A stretch of 64,000 nucleotides of DNA, taken from assembly GCA_905182525.1 (NCBI GenBank), contig CAJJBV010000001.1, forward strand, positions 372,001 to 436,000, given 5' to 3'. Shown here in pieces: positions 10,376 through 20,995 of the stretch. Position 1 is the first letter of the stretch. Every line of letters begins with the position of its first letter. The translations under genes and the position numbers were made by a program. The notes beneath the pieces are model-generated. The model was not told the origin of the DNA. It saw nothing but the letters and a program-made list of their open reading frames with translations, and did not search any database. Source of the stretch: Cryomorphaceae bacterium. Lineage in GTDB: Bacteria; Bacteroidota; Bacteroidia; Flavobacteriales_D; Parvicellaceae.

Positions 10376-12857
10376 ATGACAACAAAAAATCAATATAAAA
10401 ACTTTCAATTCAACTCTTCAAACAAAAAAGATAAAAAAGAATATTTTTCGGGGATTAAAGCATTTTTTTCAGATGAAAGATTTCATAAAACCTCGGGGTT
10501 ATTTTTACTTCTTTTGTCTGTTTATTTATTTTTCTCCTTTTCATCCTATTTATTTACGTGGAAATACGACTTAAGCATAATTGACGGAAAGCCAATTAGT
10601 TTTGTGTTTAATGGTGAAGAAAGTAATATACAAAATTGGTTAGGGAAATTTGGTGCCTATACAGCTCATAAATTTTTAAAAGTTTGGTATGGATTGGCAT
10701 CTTATGTTTTTGTCTTTATTACGTTTATAATAGGGTTCAAAGCACTTTTTAATTATGAATTAATTCCAATTAAAAAAACTCTCAAAGTGAGTTTTATAAG
10801 TCTTCATTTGGATTTGCATTTTTCTAGGATTTGTATTTGAAAAATCTAACTTAGACTTCATGGGTGGCCTGTATGGTCAAGTTGTGAATAACTGGCTTAT
10901 TGGAGTTTTTGGCCAAATTGGTGCGGGGTTTTTTATTTTTTTCATAGGGGTTTCTTCAGTTGTTTTGCTCTTTAACCCTTCATTATCTTGGTTAGTTAAT
11001 TTCTTTAATTATTTATCTAAATATTTAAAAAAAGAAAAAGTAGAAAGTGACGGTTTTACAGAAGTATCTAAAGTAGATGATAATAGTGAGCTTGAATTGT
11101 CAAATAATAATGAAACTGTAAATTTAAAAACTAATGAAGTCGAAAATGAAATTCAATCTGACTCTAACAAAAGCTTAGATATTTCTAATGATTTGGAAAT
11201 GGATGTCACTATTAACGAGGAAAAAAGTCCCGTTAAAAATCCAGAAGACAAAACTGATATTGATATAGATTTAGCCGTGGAAGTACCAGAATCTGACACT
11301 GAATTAAGTAAAAAAGATATTGATAGAAAGGTAAAGGAATTTGGTGAATATGATCCAAAATTGGATTTATCTGAATATAAATTACCTAATATTGATTTAT
11401 TAGCTGAGCATGGAAGTGGTAATATTTCTGTAGATAAAGAAGAATTAGAGGGAAATAAAAATAAGATTATAGAAACACTTCTTAATTATAAAATAAATAT
11501 TTCGAAAATAAAAGCAACGATTGGACCTACTGTAACATTATATGAAATTATCCCAGCACCAGGAGTTAGAATATCGAAAATAAAAAATTTAGAAGACGAT
11601 ATTGCTCTTAGTTTAGCTGCTTTGGGCATTAGAATTATTGCTCCTATGCCAGGAAAAGGAACAGTAGGAATTGAAGTCCCTAATTCAAACCCCGAAATTG
11701 TTGCAATGAAATCCTTAATTGCTTCTGACAAGTTTCAAAATTCTACTATGGAATTACCAATTGCGTTAGGAAAAACAATTTCAAATGAATCTCTTATAGC
11801 TGATTTAACTAAAATGCCTCATTTATTGATGGCTGGAGCGACAGGTCAAGGTAAATCGGTAGGGTTAAATGCAATACTTATTTCACTGATTTATAAAAAA
11901 CATCCTTCACAAGTTAAGTTTGTATTAATAGATCCTAAAAAAGTAGAACTAACTATTTACAATAAAATTGAAAGACACTTTCTAGCAAAACTTCCAGACG
12001 AAGAAGAAGCTATAATAACGGACACTACAAAAGTTGTTAAAACTTTAAATAGCTTATGTGTAGAAATGGAAGCAAGATATGAGCTATTAAAAGAAGCAAT
12101 GGTACGTACTATAAAAGAGTACAATCATAAATTTGTTCAAAGAAAGCTAAATCCTGAAAAAGGTCATAAATACATGCCATATATTGTTCTAGTTATTGAC
12201 GAATTTGCAGACTTAATAATGACAGCTGGAAAAGAAGTTGAAACCCCAGTAGCTAGAATTGCTCAATTAGCTAGGGCTGTAGGAATCCATTTAATAATTG
12301 CAACACAAAGACCATCGGTTAATGTAATTACTGGAACAATTAAAGCAAATTTCCCAGCTAGAATAGCATTTAGAGTAACTTCAAAAATAGACTCTAGAAC
12401 AATATTAGATTCGGGTGGTGCAGACCAGCTAATTGGAAGAGGAGATATGTTATTTTCACCAGGCAATGAACTTATTAGATTACAATGTGGATTTGTAGAC
12501 ACACCAGAAGTTGATGCAATAGCTGATTTTATAGGATCACAACGAGGTTATCCAAGTGCATTTTTATTACCTGAATATATAGATGAAGCTAATGAACTTA
12601 AAGAATTAGATGATGATTTAGACAGTTTGTTTGAAGATGCTGCAGAAGTAATTGTAAATCATCAGCAAGGATCAGCATCATTACTACAGAGAAAACTTAA
12701 ATTAGGGTATAATAGAGCGGGTAGAATTGTTGATCAGCTAGAAGCAACTGGACTAATTGGTCCGCATAGAGGTAGTAAAGCAAGAGATGTGCTTATACCC
12801 GATGTTTTAGCACTAGAACAATTTTTAACTAATCTAAGAGAAAAAGGGAAATTATGA
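10376..12857 (+). CDS. ftsK: DNA translocase FtsK/SpoIIIE, frame broken once
   Basis: Septal ATP-driven DNA pump that clears and resolves chromosomes at division. The N-terminal frame (10376-10840) has four hydrophobic segments of the membrane anchor. It is then lost, and the reading resumes in the +1 frame with FEKSNLDFMGGLYGQ. The likely slip lies between 10799 and 10826, and TCTA at 10823-10826 lies in frame. The second part has an acidic linker, an alpha domain, the motor with Walker A GATGQGKS (about 11836-11860) and Walker B VLVIDEFADL. It ends in a winged-helix gamma domain (GSASLLQRKL, YNRAGRIVDQLE) for KOPS reading. lolA overlaps its stop by 4 nt. Confidence 0.93.
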
Positions 12858-13516
12858 TTATGAAAAATAAATATATAGTATTCTTATTTCTAACAACTTT
12901 CACTTTTTTAAACTCCTTTTGTCAATCAAAAGAAATTGATCAAATAAAATGTAAAGATATTTTACAAAAAGTGAGTAGCTCATTTCAAAAAAACACATCA
13001 TCAAAATTTAATTTTAAATTGGAAATTAGTAGTGAAGATATAAACGAAATTCAAAATGGTTTTGCATTTATAAAAGATGAAAAATATTATTATAAAACAG
13101 AAGAGAGAGAAGTTATTAGTGATGGAATAAATATTTGGACTTATTTACCCGAAGATAATGAATGTTATATAGATTTATTAGCGGATTTAGATAACCCCAT
13201 TAACCCAAGTGAGATATTCACTATATGGAAAGAAGGATTTAAATTTAGATATATTAAAAAAGATGTAATAGAAAATGAATTGATTCATACTATTAAAATG
13301 TATCCATCGAATCCTGATAAAAGTAAGTATCATACAATAGTAATGACTGTAAATGAAACTTTAAATACAATTGTTCAAGCATCTATTAAGACAAAAGATG
13401 GAGTTACTATAAAAACAACTGTTAATTCTATAATTGGAAATCCAAAGATGAATGCTAATCAATTTACCTGGGAAATTAATAATTATCCAAATGTAGATGA
13501 GATTGACAATCGTTAA
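12854..13516 (+). CDS. lolA: Outer-membrane lipoprotein carrier LolA family protein
   Basis: Periplasmic chaperone that carries lipoproteins from the inner to the outer membrane. It has 220 residues: a signal peptide at residues 1-23 (FLNSFCQS), then the LolA fold (KCKDILQKVSSSF, then VISDGINIWTYLPEDNE, a strongly typical segment). It overlaps the ftsK stop as ATGA, and the ftsK-lolA order recurs in Bacteroidota. Methionine 3 is an equally good start. The gene converges on recN with a 4 nt overlap of ends. Confidence 0.88.
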   Translation: MIMKNKYIVFLFLTTFTFLNSFCQSKEIDQIKCKDILQKVSSSFQKNTSSKFNFKLEISSEDINEIQNGFAFIKDEKYYYKTEEREVISDGINIWTYLPEDNECYIDLLADLDNPINPSEIFTIWKEGFKFRYIKKDVIENELIHTIKMYPSNPDKSKYHTIVMTVNETLNTIVQASIKTKDGVTIKTTVNSIIGNPKMNANQFTWEINNYPNVDEIDNR

Positions 13517-15159
13517 TTTAGAAGCTCAAACGCATTATTTAACGCAGCTTTTCCAGTTTTATCTCCTCCAAGCATTTTTGCTAAAACTTGTATCCTGTCT
13601 TCTCTAGATAAATAATTTATACTTGTTTCCATAACTCCTGCAATCTCACTTTTATTAACATATATGTGATGCTTAGCAATTGCAGCTACTTGTGGAAGAT
13701 GAGTTATATTAATAACTTGTGAAGAAGAAGATATTTCTTTTAAAAGTGAACCTACTTCTGAAGCTACTTTACCACTAATTCCAGAATCAATCTCATCAAA
13801 AATTATAGTGGAAATATTATTAAATGTAGACGAAACATATTTCATAGCGAGTGCAACTCTAGATAGTTCACCACCAGATGAAAATTTATGTAGAGGAAAA
13901 TATTTCGAACTATTATTTACTGAAATAAGAAGATTAATTTGATCGGTACCATTAATGCTTAAAGAGTCCTGCTCTATAAGCTCAATTTTAAAATCAGCAT
14001 GATCCATGGATAAAGAATTAAGAATATTATTAACCTTGGATTCAATATTTGGAATTTCTTTTAATCTAAGTTTGTAAATATCATTGCCTAATTTTAGACA
14101 CTTAGTCTTAAAAAACTCAACTTTTTTATTTACATCTAATAATTCTGAGTCCATTTCTGATAGTTCAGAAAGCTCTTTTGAAACAGCATGTTTTTTTAAA
14201 ATAAGAGATTTTAAATCAGCTACATTGAACTTTTTTAAAAGAAAATTAATTTGTTTAAGTAATTGGTCAAGCTCATTTAACTTATTTTTATCGGGATTTA
14301 CAGATGGAAATTTATAACTAATCTCCTGGAAAATGTCTTCAATCTCAATTTTTACAGATTTTAATCTTTTTGAAACTGAAGAGAATCCATTAAGAATAGT
14401 GTCTAATTCTGTGGAGAATGTTTCTAAATCTGAAAATAAATCTGAAAAACCACCATTACTATTGTAAATGTTTTTTATTTTATCAAGTAGTGTGTTAATT
14501 TCCTCTTGATTTGCAGCAATCTTATATTGATTTTGAATTGAGTCCTCATCCCATTGATCAATATTATAATTTGACAATTCGTCTAGCTGAAATTGCAAAA
14601 AATCTTTTTTCTCATTTAAGTTATTTACTTTTTTAATTATTCTTTCTTGATTTTCTATAGATTCTACATAATTTAAAAAGGCATCTGAATAGTCGAGAAA
14701 AATATTTTTATCATTTATAAAGCTATCAATAAAACCATATTTAAAGTTTAAAGATCCCATTTTACTAACTAAATGTTGACCATTTATCTCTAAAATATAT
14801 TGACTAATTAATTTTAGTTGTTCTAATTTAACTGGGGAATCATTAATAAATGATCTTGAATTACCATTTTGCTTTATTTCCCTTCTTATAATGAGATCAT
14901 CTTCGATATCTAAATCCATTTTAACTAGTTGCTTTACAACGTTTTCATTCATAGAAAAAACGCCTTCAACAACACATTTTGATTTTGGGTTTTTCAAAAC
15001 TTTATTAGAAGATCTTGTTCCAATTAAAAGTTCAATTGCTCCAAATATTATTGATTTCCCAGCACCTGTTTCCCCGGTTATTACTGTAAATTCTTTATTG
15101 AAATCAATTATCTTTTTAGATATTAATGCATAATTAGTTATACTTAATTTTTGGAGCAT
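13513..15159 (-). CDS. recN: DNA repair protein RecN
   Basis: SMC-like ATPase acting in double-strand break repair. It has 548 residues. Walker A is TGETGAGKSI (residues 28-37). Two coiled-coil arms span about 150-380. The ABC signature SSGGELSRVALAM lies near 430 and Walker B IIFDEIDSGISG near 455, with a D-loop and ITHLPQVAA after it. This is full length for the family. It begins directly after the stop of the PorE-like gene (TAA at 15160), so the thioesterase, PorE-like and recN genes are probably cotranscribed. Confidence 0.97.
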   Translation of the reverse strand: MLQKLSITNYALISKKIIDFNKEFTVITGETGAGKSIIFGAIELLIGTRSSNKVLKNPKSKCVVEGVFSMNENVVKQLVKMDLDIEDDLIIRREIKQNGNSRSFINDSPVKLEQLKLISQYILEINGQHLVSKMGSLNFKYGFIDSFINDKNIFLDYSDAFLNYVESIENQERIIKKVNNLNEKKDFLQFQLDELSNYNIDQWDEDSIQNQYKIAANQEEINTLLDKIKNIYNSNGGFSDLFSDLETFSTELDTILNGFSSVSKRLKSVKIEIEDIFQEISYKFPSVNPDKNKLNELDQLLKQINFLLKKFNVADLKSLILKKHAVSKELSELSEMDSELLDVNKKVEFFKTKCLKLGNDIYKLRLKEIPNIESKVNNILNSLSMDHADFKIELIEQDSLSINGTDQINLLISVNNSSKYFPLHKFSSGGELSRVALAMKYVSSTFNNISTIIFDEIDSGISGKVASEVGSLLKEISSSSQVINITHLPQVAAIAKHHIYVNKSEIAGVMETSINYLSREDRIQVLAKMLGGDKTGKAALNNAFELLN

Positions 15160-17252
15160 TTACTTTAAAATTTGAATTTCAACTCTTCTATTAGCTCCTC
15201 TTCCCGTAGGATTATCAGAGCCATCTGCAGCAAGATTTTCTGCAATTGGATGATCCTCACCCATTCCAATAGTTTTAATTCTTTTATAATTCACTCCTCT
15301 GTTACACATGTAAGTTTTTACAGATTCAGATCTTAAAACTGAAAGAATTTGATTGTATTTAATTGAACCAGTATTATCGGTATGTCCAATAGAATTAATT
15401 GTCCAAGAAAGGTTATTTTTTAAATCCAGTATTAATTTGTCTAGTTTTAATTTCTCTTTATTAGAAAGTTCTGAACTTTCAGTTTTGAAATTAATATTTT
15501 TATAAAAAATAATATGTATTTCAGTATTAGTATCGACAATCGCGGTTTCTTCCTTAATAACTACAGGTTCAATAGTAGTTTCATTATTATCTATTAATAC
15601 TTCATCCGACATCTCTGACTCTTTTGTTATGTTTTCTAACTCCTCCAAGAAAACTAATTCATTAGTAGAAAAATCTATTGATTTAGAATAAAAGTAAAAT
15701 CCAGAATTCTCAGATGAAACATTTATTGTATCGTTTATAAAGTTAGAATCAATTTCAAACTTAATATTATAACTCTCACCGGGGTTTAAAACCAAAGTAA
15801 ACTTACCTGTAGAATCATTAGGTTGATAATTAGATGAAATATTATTATTACTTACAGTTATATTATAGTTTTTTAAAATCTCTCCTCTTTCGTTTTTAAG
15901 AATCCCTTTATATATTGACAAATTGGTTTCATCATTAAATGGCAAACTTATTTTATAAATATCATAATTACCTTTCCCTGTTTTCTTATTGAAGAAAAAT
16001 AAGCTGTTTTACCATCAACGCTTGGAGTGAAAAACAAATCGTCATTAACAGTATTTATGGGGTATCCCATATTAACTGGACTAGACCAATTTAAATCATT
16101 ATCTAAAATAGATTTAAAAATATCAAAACCACCAATAGTTTTATGACCAGTAGATGAAAAATATAGAGTTTTACCATCGGGATGGAAGTAAGGTGACTCT
16201 TCATCATATTCTGTATTAATAGGTTCACCTAAGTTCTCAGGTGAAGACCAAGAACCATTTGACATTTTTTTAATCATCCAAATATCTCTACCACCATAGC
16301 CTCCATCTCTGTCACTTACGAAAAACAATATATTCTTATGTAAATTCATATTTGCTGTTGTTTCCCAAAATTCAGAATTAACATTATTTTGTAAAAGATT
16401 GGGTTCATTCCAGTCACTCCCTTTTCGTTCAGACTCGTAAATACTTCTTCCTAGGGGTCCCAATTTAATATTATTATTTATCATGGAAGTAAGAATAAAT
16501 TCTCCATCAGGTGAAAAATATAAAGCTGAAGAACTGTGTTCTTTATTTAATGAACTTGAGCACAATTTAGACTTTGACCAAGAATTATTTAATTTATAGG
16601 AATAATATATATCTTCATAAAACCCACCTTGATCATCTTTAGATTCTAATAAATCTTTTGGTCTTTTGGTTGTAAAATACATTTCATTTTCTTCAGCATT
16701 AATTAATGGTCTATACTCTGAAAACTCTGTATTAATAGATGAAATTGAAGCTATTTTTAGATCCATTGTGTTTTTAACCATACTTTTTGCATACTTGGAT
16801 TTTCTTATCTTTCTATTTATAGATGTAATATCATCTAAATTAGCCTCTGATAAAAAGTTTTTATACAATACATACTTTTCAATAGCTTTATCAAATTCAT
16901 AATTCATATGATATGCATCTGCTAATAACTCAAAAACTTCTAAAGGAGAATTATCCTCTTTATGATTCGCAATTTTATAAGAAATTGTTAGGTGTTCAGA
17001 TGCTTTTTCATAATATGGAATTGCTTCACTTTCTCTTCCCTTGATACTCATCAAACAATTTCCAATTGAAAAACATGTATTAGAATTTTCAGGATCAATT
17101 TCATATAATTTTTCTAGAAGTGGTAATGCATTATCAAAATCATAAACCTCTAGAAAATAAAGCGATTCAAAATATAAATGTTTGAAAGATTGAGCGGTAT
17201 TTTCTTTATAAAAAATTAAAAAAGTAAATATTATTAAAAAATTATTTTTCAT
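15160..17252 (-). CDS. PorE-like TPR/PD40/OmpA protein of the type IX secretion system, frame broken once
   Basis: Outer-membrane-associated peptidoglycan-binding protein. The order of domains matches PorE of the type IX system: signal peptide (residues 1-20), TPR repeats (about 25-140), a PD40 beta-propeller (repeats such as DGEFILTS, DGGYGGRDIWM, DGKTLYFSSTGHKT), a carboxypeptidase-regulatory-like domain and a C-terminal OmpA domain (INSIGHTDNTGS, GMGEDHPIA, NRRVEIQI). The frame changes near 15976-15982, where one A seems to be missing from GGGAAAGG; the corrected reading GNYDIYKISLPF is the normal propeller end. The two open frames therefore belong to one gene of about 697 codons. The name PorE rests on architecture only. 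Confidence 0.8.
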
Positions 17253-17655
17253 TTATGTGATTTTTAATTTTATTGGATAAAAATAAAGGACAGCTTGTTG
17301 GTTTTTTAGTTTTACTATTTATAAATACTAAAGTTGTAGTTCCAAAATTCAATAATTCACCTTTAGAATTTTTAGTTTCATAAAAGAATTTAATTTTAAC
17401 ATCTGGCGTTTCTTTAATAATACATTTAACGTCTAACTCTTCATCATAATATGCTGGAAGTACATACTTAATATTGAAATCTGAAACAGGCAATAAAAAA
17501 CCTAATTCTTCTAGATCTTTATAATTTATTCCTAACGATCTTAAGGTTTCAACTCTTGCAACTTCATAATATTGGGCATAATTTCCATAATAACAATAGC
17601 CCATCTGGTCAGTTTCAGCATATCTTACCCTAATTTTTGCTGTTGATTGATACAT
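17242..17655 (-). CDS. 4-hydroxybenzoyl-CoA/acyl-CoA thioesterase family protein (YbgC-like)
   Basis: A 137-residue single hotdog-fold enzyme that hydrolyses acyl-CoA thioesters; the physiological substrate is unknown. The N-terminal signature RYAETDQMGYCYYGNYAQYYEVAR has the catalytic Asp (residue 16) and the helix glutamate of this family. The rest (VKIKFFYETKN, then TTTLVFIN) matches the central strands. It overlaps the following PorE-like gene by 11 nt and is divergent from the 5'-nucleotidase pair. Confidence 0.88.
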   Translation of the reverse strand: MYQSTAKIRVRYAETDQMGYCYYGNYAQYYEVARVETLRSLGINYKDLEELGFLLPVSDFNIKYVLPAYYDEELDVKCIIKETPDVKIKFFYETKNSKGELLNFGTTTLVFINSKTKKPTSCPLFLSNKIKNHINEK

Positions 17656-17668
17656 ATTGATAAATTTG
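17636..17668 (+). promoter_or_regulatory. Bacteroidota promoter of the 5'-nucleotidase pair
   Basis: TTTG at 17636-17639, a 21 nt spacer and TAAATTTG at 17661-17668 match the -33/-7 consensus. The ATG follows 7 nt after the box, so the leader would be only a few nucleotides. The promoter overlaps the start of the divergent thioesterase gene. Confidence 0.55.
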
Positions 17669-17675
17669 TAATTAA

Positions 17676-18464
17676 ATGATAAATAAAAATTATTTTAAAA
17701 ATTTAATTGTAACCATAGTTTTTTTTATACTCGTTTTATCATGTCAGGGTTACAGAATGACTAACGCAAGTTCATTAAATATTAATACTGGAAAAGATAT
17801 TTCAGAATTTGATTTCAATGAAATCAAACTATCATCATATAGAGATTCTATTTCTAAAGAAATGAATAGGCATTTAAATTACTCCAAAATCAATTTGGAT
17901 GTTGGTTGTCCTGAGGGTTTGTTAGGTGACTTCATTTCAGACTTGTCTATTTTATATATTAAAAAAAATATTCAAAACATAAAGTTTGAACCTGATTTTT
18001 GCATTTTGAATAATGGTGGATTTAGAAACATGATTAGTAAGGGGCCTGTAACAGTAAATGACATTTATCAATTAATGCCTTTTGACAATTACCTCGTGAT
18101 ATTAGAAATTCAAGGTGAACAATTATCAAGTTTATTTAATTATATTAAGAATAAATCCATTTCTAATATAAATAGAAAATCTGGAGTTCCCTTGAGTGGA
18201 ATAAGAATGAAAATTAGTGGTGATAATATAACAAGATGCATGATAAATAATAGAACATTTAACCCTTTAAAAAAGTATAAAGTTTTAACCACAAATTATT
18301 TAGCAAGAGGAGGAGATCAAATGGATTTTTTTAAAGATTGTAATTTAATTTTCAATACGGAATTCTTATTAAGAGATGTGATTATAAAATATATTGAAGA
18401 ATTAGGAAAAAGTAATATTCAAATAAATGCTCAATTAGATGGAAGAGTTCAAGTACTCCAGTAG
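17676..18464 (+). CDS. 5'-nucleotidase C-terminal domain lipoprotein
   Basis: Contains only the substrate-binding C-terminal domain of the UshA-type 5'-nucleotidases: NNGGFRNMISKGPVT, VNDIYQLMPFDN and TTNYLARGGDQMDFF are its classical motifs. Residues 1-24 are a lipoprotein signal with a lipobox ending in LSC. The 262-residue protein has no metallophosphatase domain; that is encoded by the next gene, which overlaps it by 26 nt. The two presumably assemble in the periplasm. This split layout is known in Flavobacteriia, but which nucleotide is cleaved cannot be told from sequence. Confidence 0.85.
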   Translation: MINKNYFKNLIVTIVFFILVLSCQGYRMTNASSLNINTGKDISEFDFNEIKLSSYRDSISKEMNRHLNYSKINLDVGCPEGLLGDFISDLSILYIKKNIQNIKFEPDFCILNNGGFRNMISKGPVTVNDIYQLMPFDNYLVILEIQGEQLSSLFNYIKNKSISNINRKSGVPLSGIRMKISGDNITRCMINNRTFNPLKKYKVLTTNYLARGGDQMDFFKDCNLIFNTEFLLRDVIIKYIEELGKSNIQINAQLDGRVQVLQ

Positions 18465-19389
18465 AAGAGGTTTTTTGACAAAAATTATTTTTGCAGCTGT
18501 TTCATTTCAGTTTTTAAATAGTTTTAGTTTTTTAAAGAAAAATCAAGGTTTTAAAAGCTTAACTATTTTACATACTAATGATATGCATAGCCACATTGAT
18601 TCTTTTCCTTTAAACCACTCCAAATATCCTGGTCTAGGCGGTATAAGAAGAATTGCAAGCCTAGTTAGAAAAATAAAATCACAACAAAAAAACGTTGTTT
18701 TGTTAGATGCTGGTGATATTTTTCAAGGAACTCCATACTTTAATAAATTCAAAGGAAGTCTAGAGTTAAAACTAATGAGTAATATGGGTTATGTTGCTTC
18801 AACAATGGGAAACCACGATTTTGATAATGGAATAAAAGGGTTTAATAATGTTTTACATAATGCTAATTTCCCATTCTTATGTTCTAATTATGATTTCTCA
18901 AATTCTGAATTAAAAAATAAAACTAAAAAATATTTGGTTAAAGAAATCGATGGGCTTAAAATTGGATTTTTTGGTCTAGGTGTTGAATTAGATGGATTAG
19001 TAGAAAAAAGACATTTTGGTGAAACAAAGTATTTAGATCCAATTAAAACAACCCATTATTGGTCAGAATATTTAAAGTATGAAGAAAGGTGTAATTTAGT
19101 TATTTGCATAAGTCACCTTGGTTATAAATATGAAGATGACAAAATTTCAGATTTAAAGCTAGCTAAGCTTTCCAAAAATGTAGATGTAATAGTTGGTGGT
19201 CATACTCATACTTTTTTAGAAAAAGCTGTATTAATCAAAAATCAAGAAAATAAAAATGTTATTGTTAATCAAGCTGGATGGGGAGCACTATCTCTGGGGC
19301 GTATAGATCTTAAGTTTTCAAAAAATAAAGAAATATTAGACTCTTTATCTGTTAATGAGATTTCAAAAAAAAACTATGCCATAATTTGA
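18439..19389 (+). CDS. Tat-exported metallophosphatase, catalytic half of the split 5'-nucleotidase
   Basis: Calcineurin-like phosphoesterase with two metal ions. The motifs are in order: LHTNDMHSHID (residues 46-56), DAGDIFQG (93-100), MGNHDFDNG (about 117-125), ISHLGYKY and GGHTHTFLEK (about 253-262). The N-terminus SSRRGFLTKI followed by a hydrophobic stretch is a twin-arginine signal, so it is folded before export. That contrasts with its partner, which has a Sec lipoprotein signal. At 316 residues it ends where the C-terminal domain would begin in a one-piece enzyme. Confidence 0.88.
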   Translation: MEEFKYSSRRGFLTKIIFAAVSFQFLNSFSFLKKNQGFKSLTILHTNDMHSHIDSFPLNHSKYPGLGGIRRIASLVRKIKSQQKNVVLLDAGDIFQGTPYFNKFKGSLELKLMSNMGYVASTMGNHDFDNGIKGFNNVLHNANFPFLCSNYDFSNSELKNKTKKYLVKEIDGLKIGFFGLGVELDGLVEKRHFGETKYLDPIKTTHYWSEYLKYEERCNLVICISHLGYKYEDDKISDLKLAKLSKNVDVIVGGHTHTFLEKAVLIKNQENKNVIVNQAGWGALSLGRIDLKFSKNKEILDSLSVNEISKKNYAII

Positions 19390-19553
19390 TTTTTTTACAG
19401 AATAAAATATTTTTAAAAAACAATAGCAAATAAGTTTTTTTTTCAACTTTTTTATTAAATATTTGTTAGGTGATTTGCCAATGTGATATAATTTAGATTA
19501 TTAGCTCAATAATTAAATTTCGGCAATATTTTTTAACATAAATTTAAAATTAA
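19390..19553. promoter_or_regulatory. dnaA upstream region; possible promoter TTGTTA-N18-TATAAT
   Basis: A very AT-rich 164-base gap. TTGTTA-N18-TATAAT around 19464-19493 resembles a generic promoter; no TAnnTTTG box was seen. I looked for DnaA boxes (TTATCCACA-like) and found none, so this is not evidently the replication origin. Low confidence. Confidence 0.3.
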
Positions 19554-20984
19554 ATGATCAAGTCTTTCGAATCAATTTGGGATAACTGTCTAGCAGTAAT
19601 TAAGGATAATGTATCTATACAAGCATTCAAGACATGGTTCGAGCCTATTAAGCCTGTAAAGCTTAAAAGTAATATTCTTACTATACAAGTTCCGTCCCAA
19701 TTCTTTTATGAATGGTTAGAAGAACATTATGTTGATTTACTAAAGAAAACCATTAGAAAGGAAATTGGTTCTGAAGCGAAATTAGAATATAGCATTGTAA
19801 TGGAGAATAATAGTGGTAATAAAAATCCATACACTATTAAAATACCAACAACAGATAATAGTATATTAAAAAACAGACAGGTAAGTATGCCTGTCGATAT
19901 TGGAAACAATACCATTAGAAACCCATTTGTAATTCCAGGATTAAGGAAAGTAAACGTAGATTCTAATCTTAATCCTAATTATTCATTTGAAAATTTCATT
20001 GAAGGTGACTGTAACCGTTTAGCAAGATCTGCAGGTTTTGCAGTAGCAGAAAAACCAGGAGGAACAGCTTTTAATCCACTTTTAATTTATGGTGGAGTTG
20101 GATTAGGAAAAACTCACTTAGGTCATTCTATAGGCATAGCAATTAAGGATAGACATCCAAATAAAACTGTTTTATATGTTTCATCAGAGAAATTTACGCA
20201 TCAGTTTATAGATTCTGTTAAAAATAATTCAACAAACGATTTCATTCATTTTTATCAGATGATTGATGTCTTAATTATTGATGATGTTCAATTTTTTGCT
20301 GGCAAAGAAAAAACACAAGATGTATTCTTTCATATTTTCAATCACCTACACCAAACTGGCAAGCAGTTAGTTTTAACTTCTGACAAAGCGCCTGTTGAGA
20401 TGCAGGGAATGGAACAAAGACTTCTTTCAAGATTTAAATGGGGTCTTTCTGCTGATTTACAAATGGCTGATTTAGAAACAAGAATAGCTATTCTAAATAA
20501 GAAAATGTACTCAGATGGTATAGAATTACCGTCAGAAGTAGTTGAATATTTAGCATACAGCATTTCGAATAATATTAGAGAGTTAGAAGGTGCTTTAATA
20601 TCTTTAATAGCCCAATCATCTCTTAATAAAAAATCAATTACTCTTGATCTTGCAAAGCAAATGATCGATAAATTTGTTAAAAATACCGCAAGAGAAGTTT
20701 CCATTGAATATATTCAAAAAGTAGTTTGTGATTATTTTGATTTACCTATTGAATTAATGAAATCTAAAACTAGAAAAAGAGAAGTAGTTCAAGCTAGACA
20801 AATAGCTATGTATTTTTCAAAGAAAATGACAAAATCATCACTTGCAAATATCGGAATGCACTGTGGTGGTAAAGACCATGCTACAGTACTACACGCATGT
20901 AGAACAGTAAATAATCTTGCGGAAACTGATAAACATTTTAGAACTTATTTAGTAGATCTTGAAAAAAAATTAAGCGTACAATAA
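19554..20984 (+). CDS. dnaA: Chromosomal replication initiator DnaA
   Basis: AAA+ initiator that binds DnaA boxes and melts the origin. It has 476 residues, full length. Domain I (residues 1-85) contains FKTWFEPIKPV. A short linker follows, then the AAA+ domain with Walker A GGVGLGKTHLGHS (about 180), Walker B VLIIDDVQFF and the arginine-finger region LLSRFKWGL. The C-terminal DNA-binding domain has GGKDHATVLHACR near 447-459. It heads a run with the phosphatase and RsmI-like genes. No origin-like repeats were recognised around it. Confidence 0.98.
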   Translation: MIKSFESIWDNCLAVIKDNVSIQAFKTWFEPIKPVKLKSNILTIQVPSQFFYEWLEEHYVDLLKKTIRKEIGSEAKLEYSIVMENNSGNKNPYTIKIPTTDNSILKNRQVSMPVDIGNNTIRNPFVIPGLRKVNVDSNLNPNYSFENFIEGDCNRLARSAGFAVAEKPGGTAFNPLLIYGGVGLGKTHLGHSIGIAIKDRHPNKTVLYVSSEKFTHQFIDSVKNNSTNDFIHFYQMIDVLIIDDVQFFAGKEKTQDVFFHIFNHLHQTGKQLVLTSDKAPVEMQGMEQRLLSRFKWGLSADLQMADLETRIAILNKKMYSDGIELPSEVVEYLAYSISNNIRELEGALISLIAQSSLNKKSITLDLAKQMIDKFVKNTAREVSIEYIQKVVCDYFDLPIELMKSKTRKREVVQARQIAMYFSKKMTKSSLANIGMHCGGKDHATVLHACRTVNNLAETDKHFRTYLVDLEKKLSVQ

Positions 20985-20995
20985 TTTTTACCAAA

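Noticed and set aside
19390-19553. Replication origin upstream of dnaA
   Set aside because: AT-rich, but I found no DnaA-box-like repeats, and in Bacteroidota the origin is often not next to dnaA.
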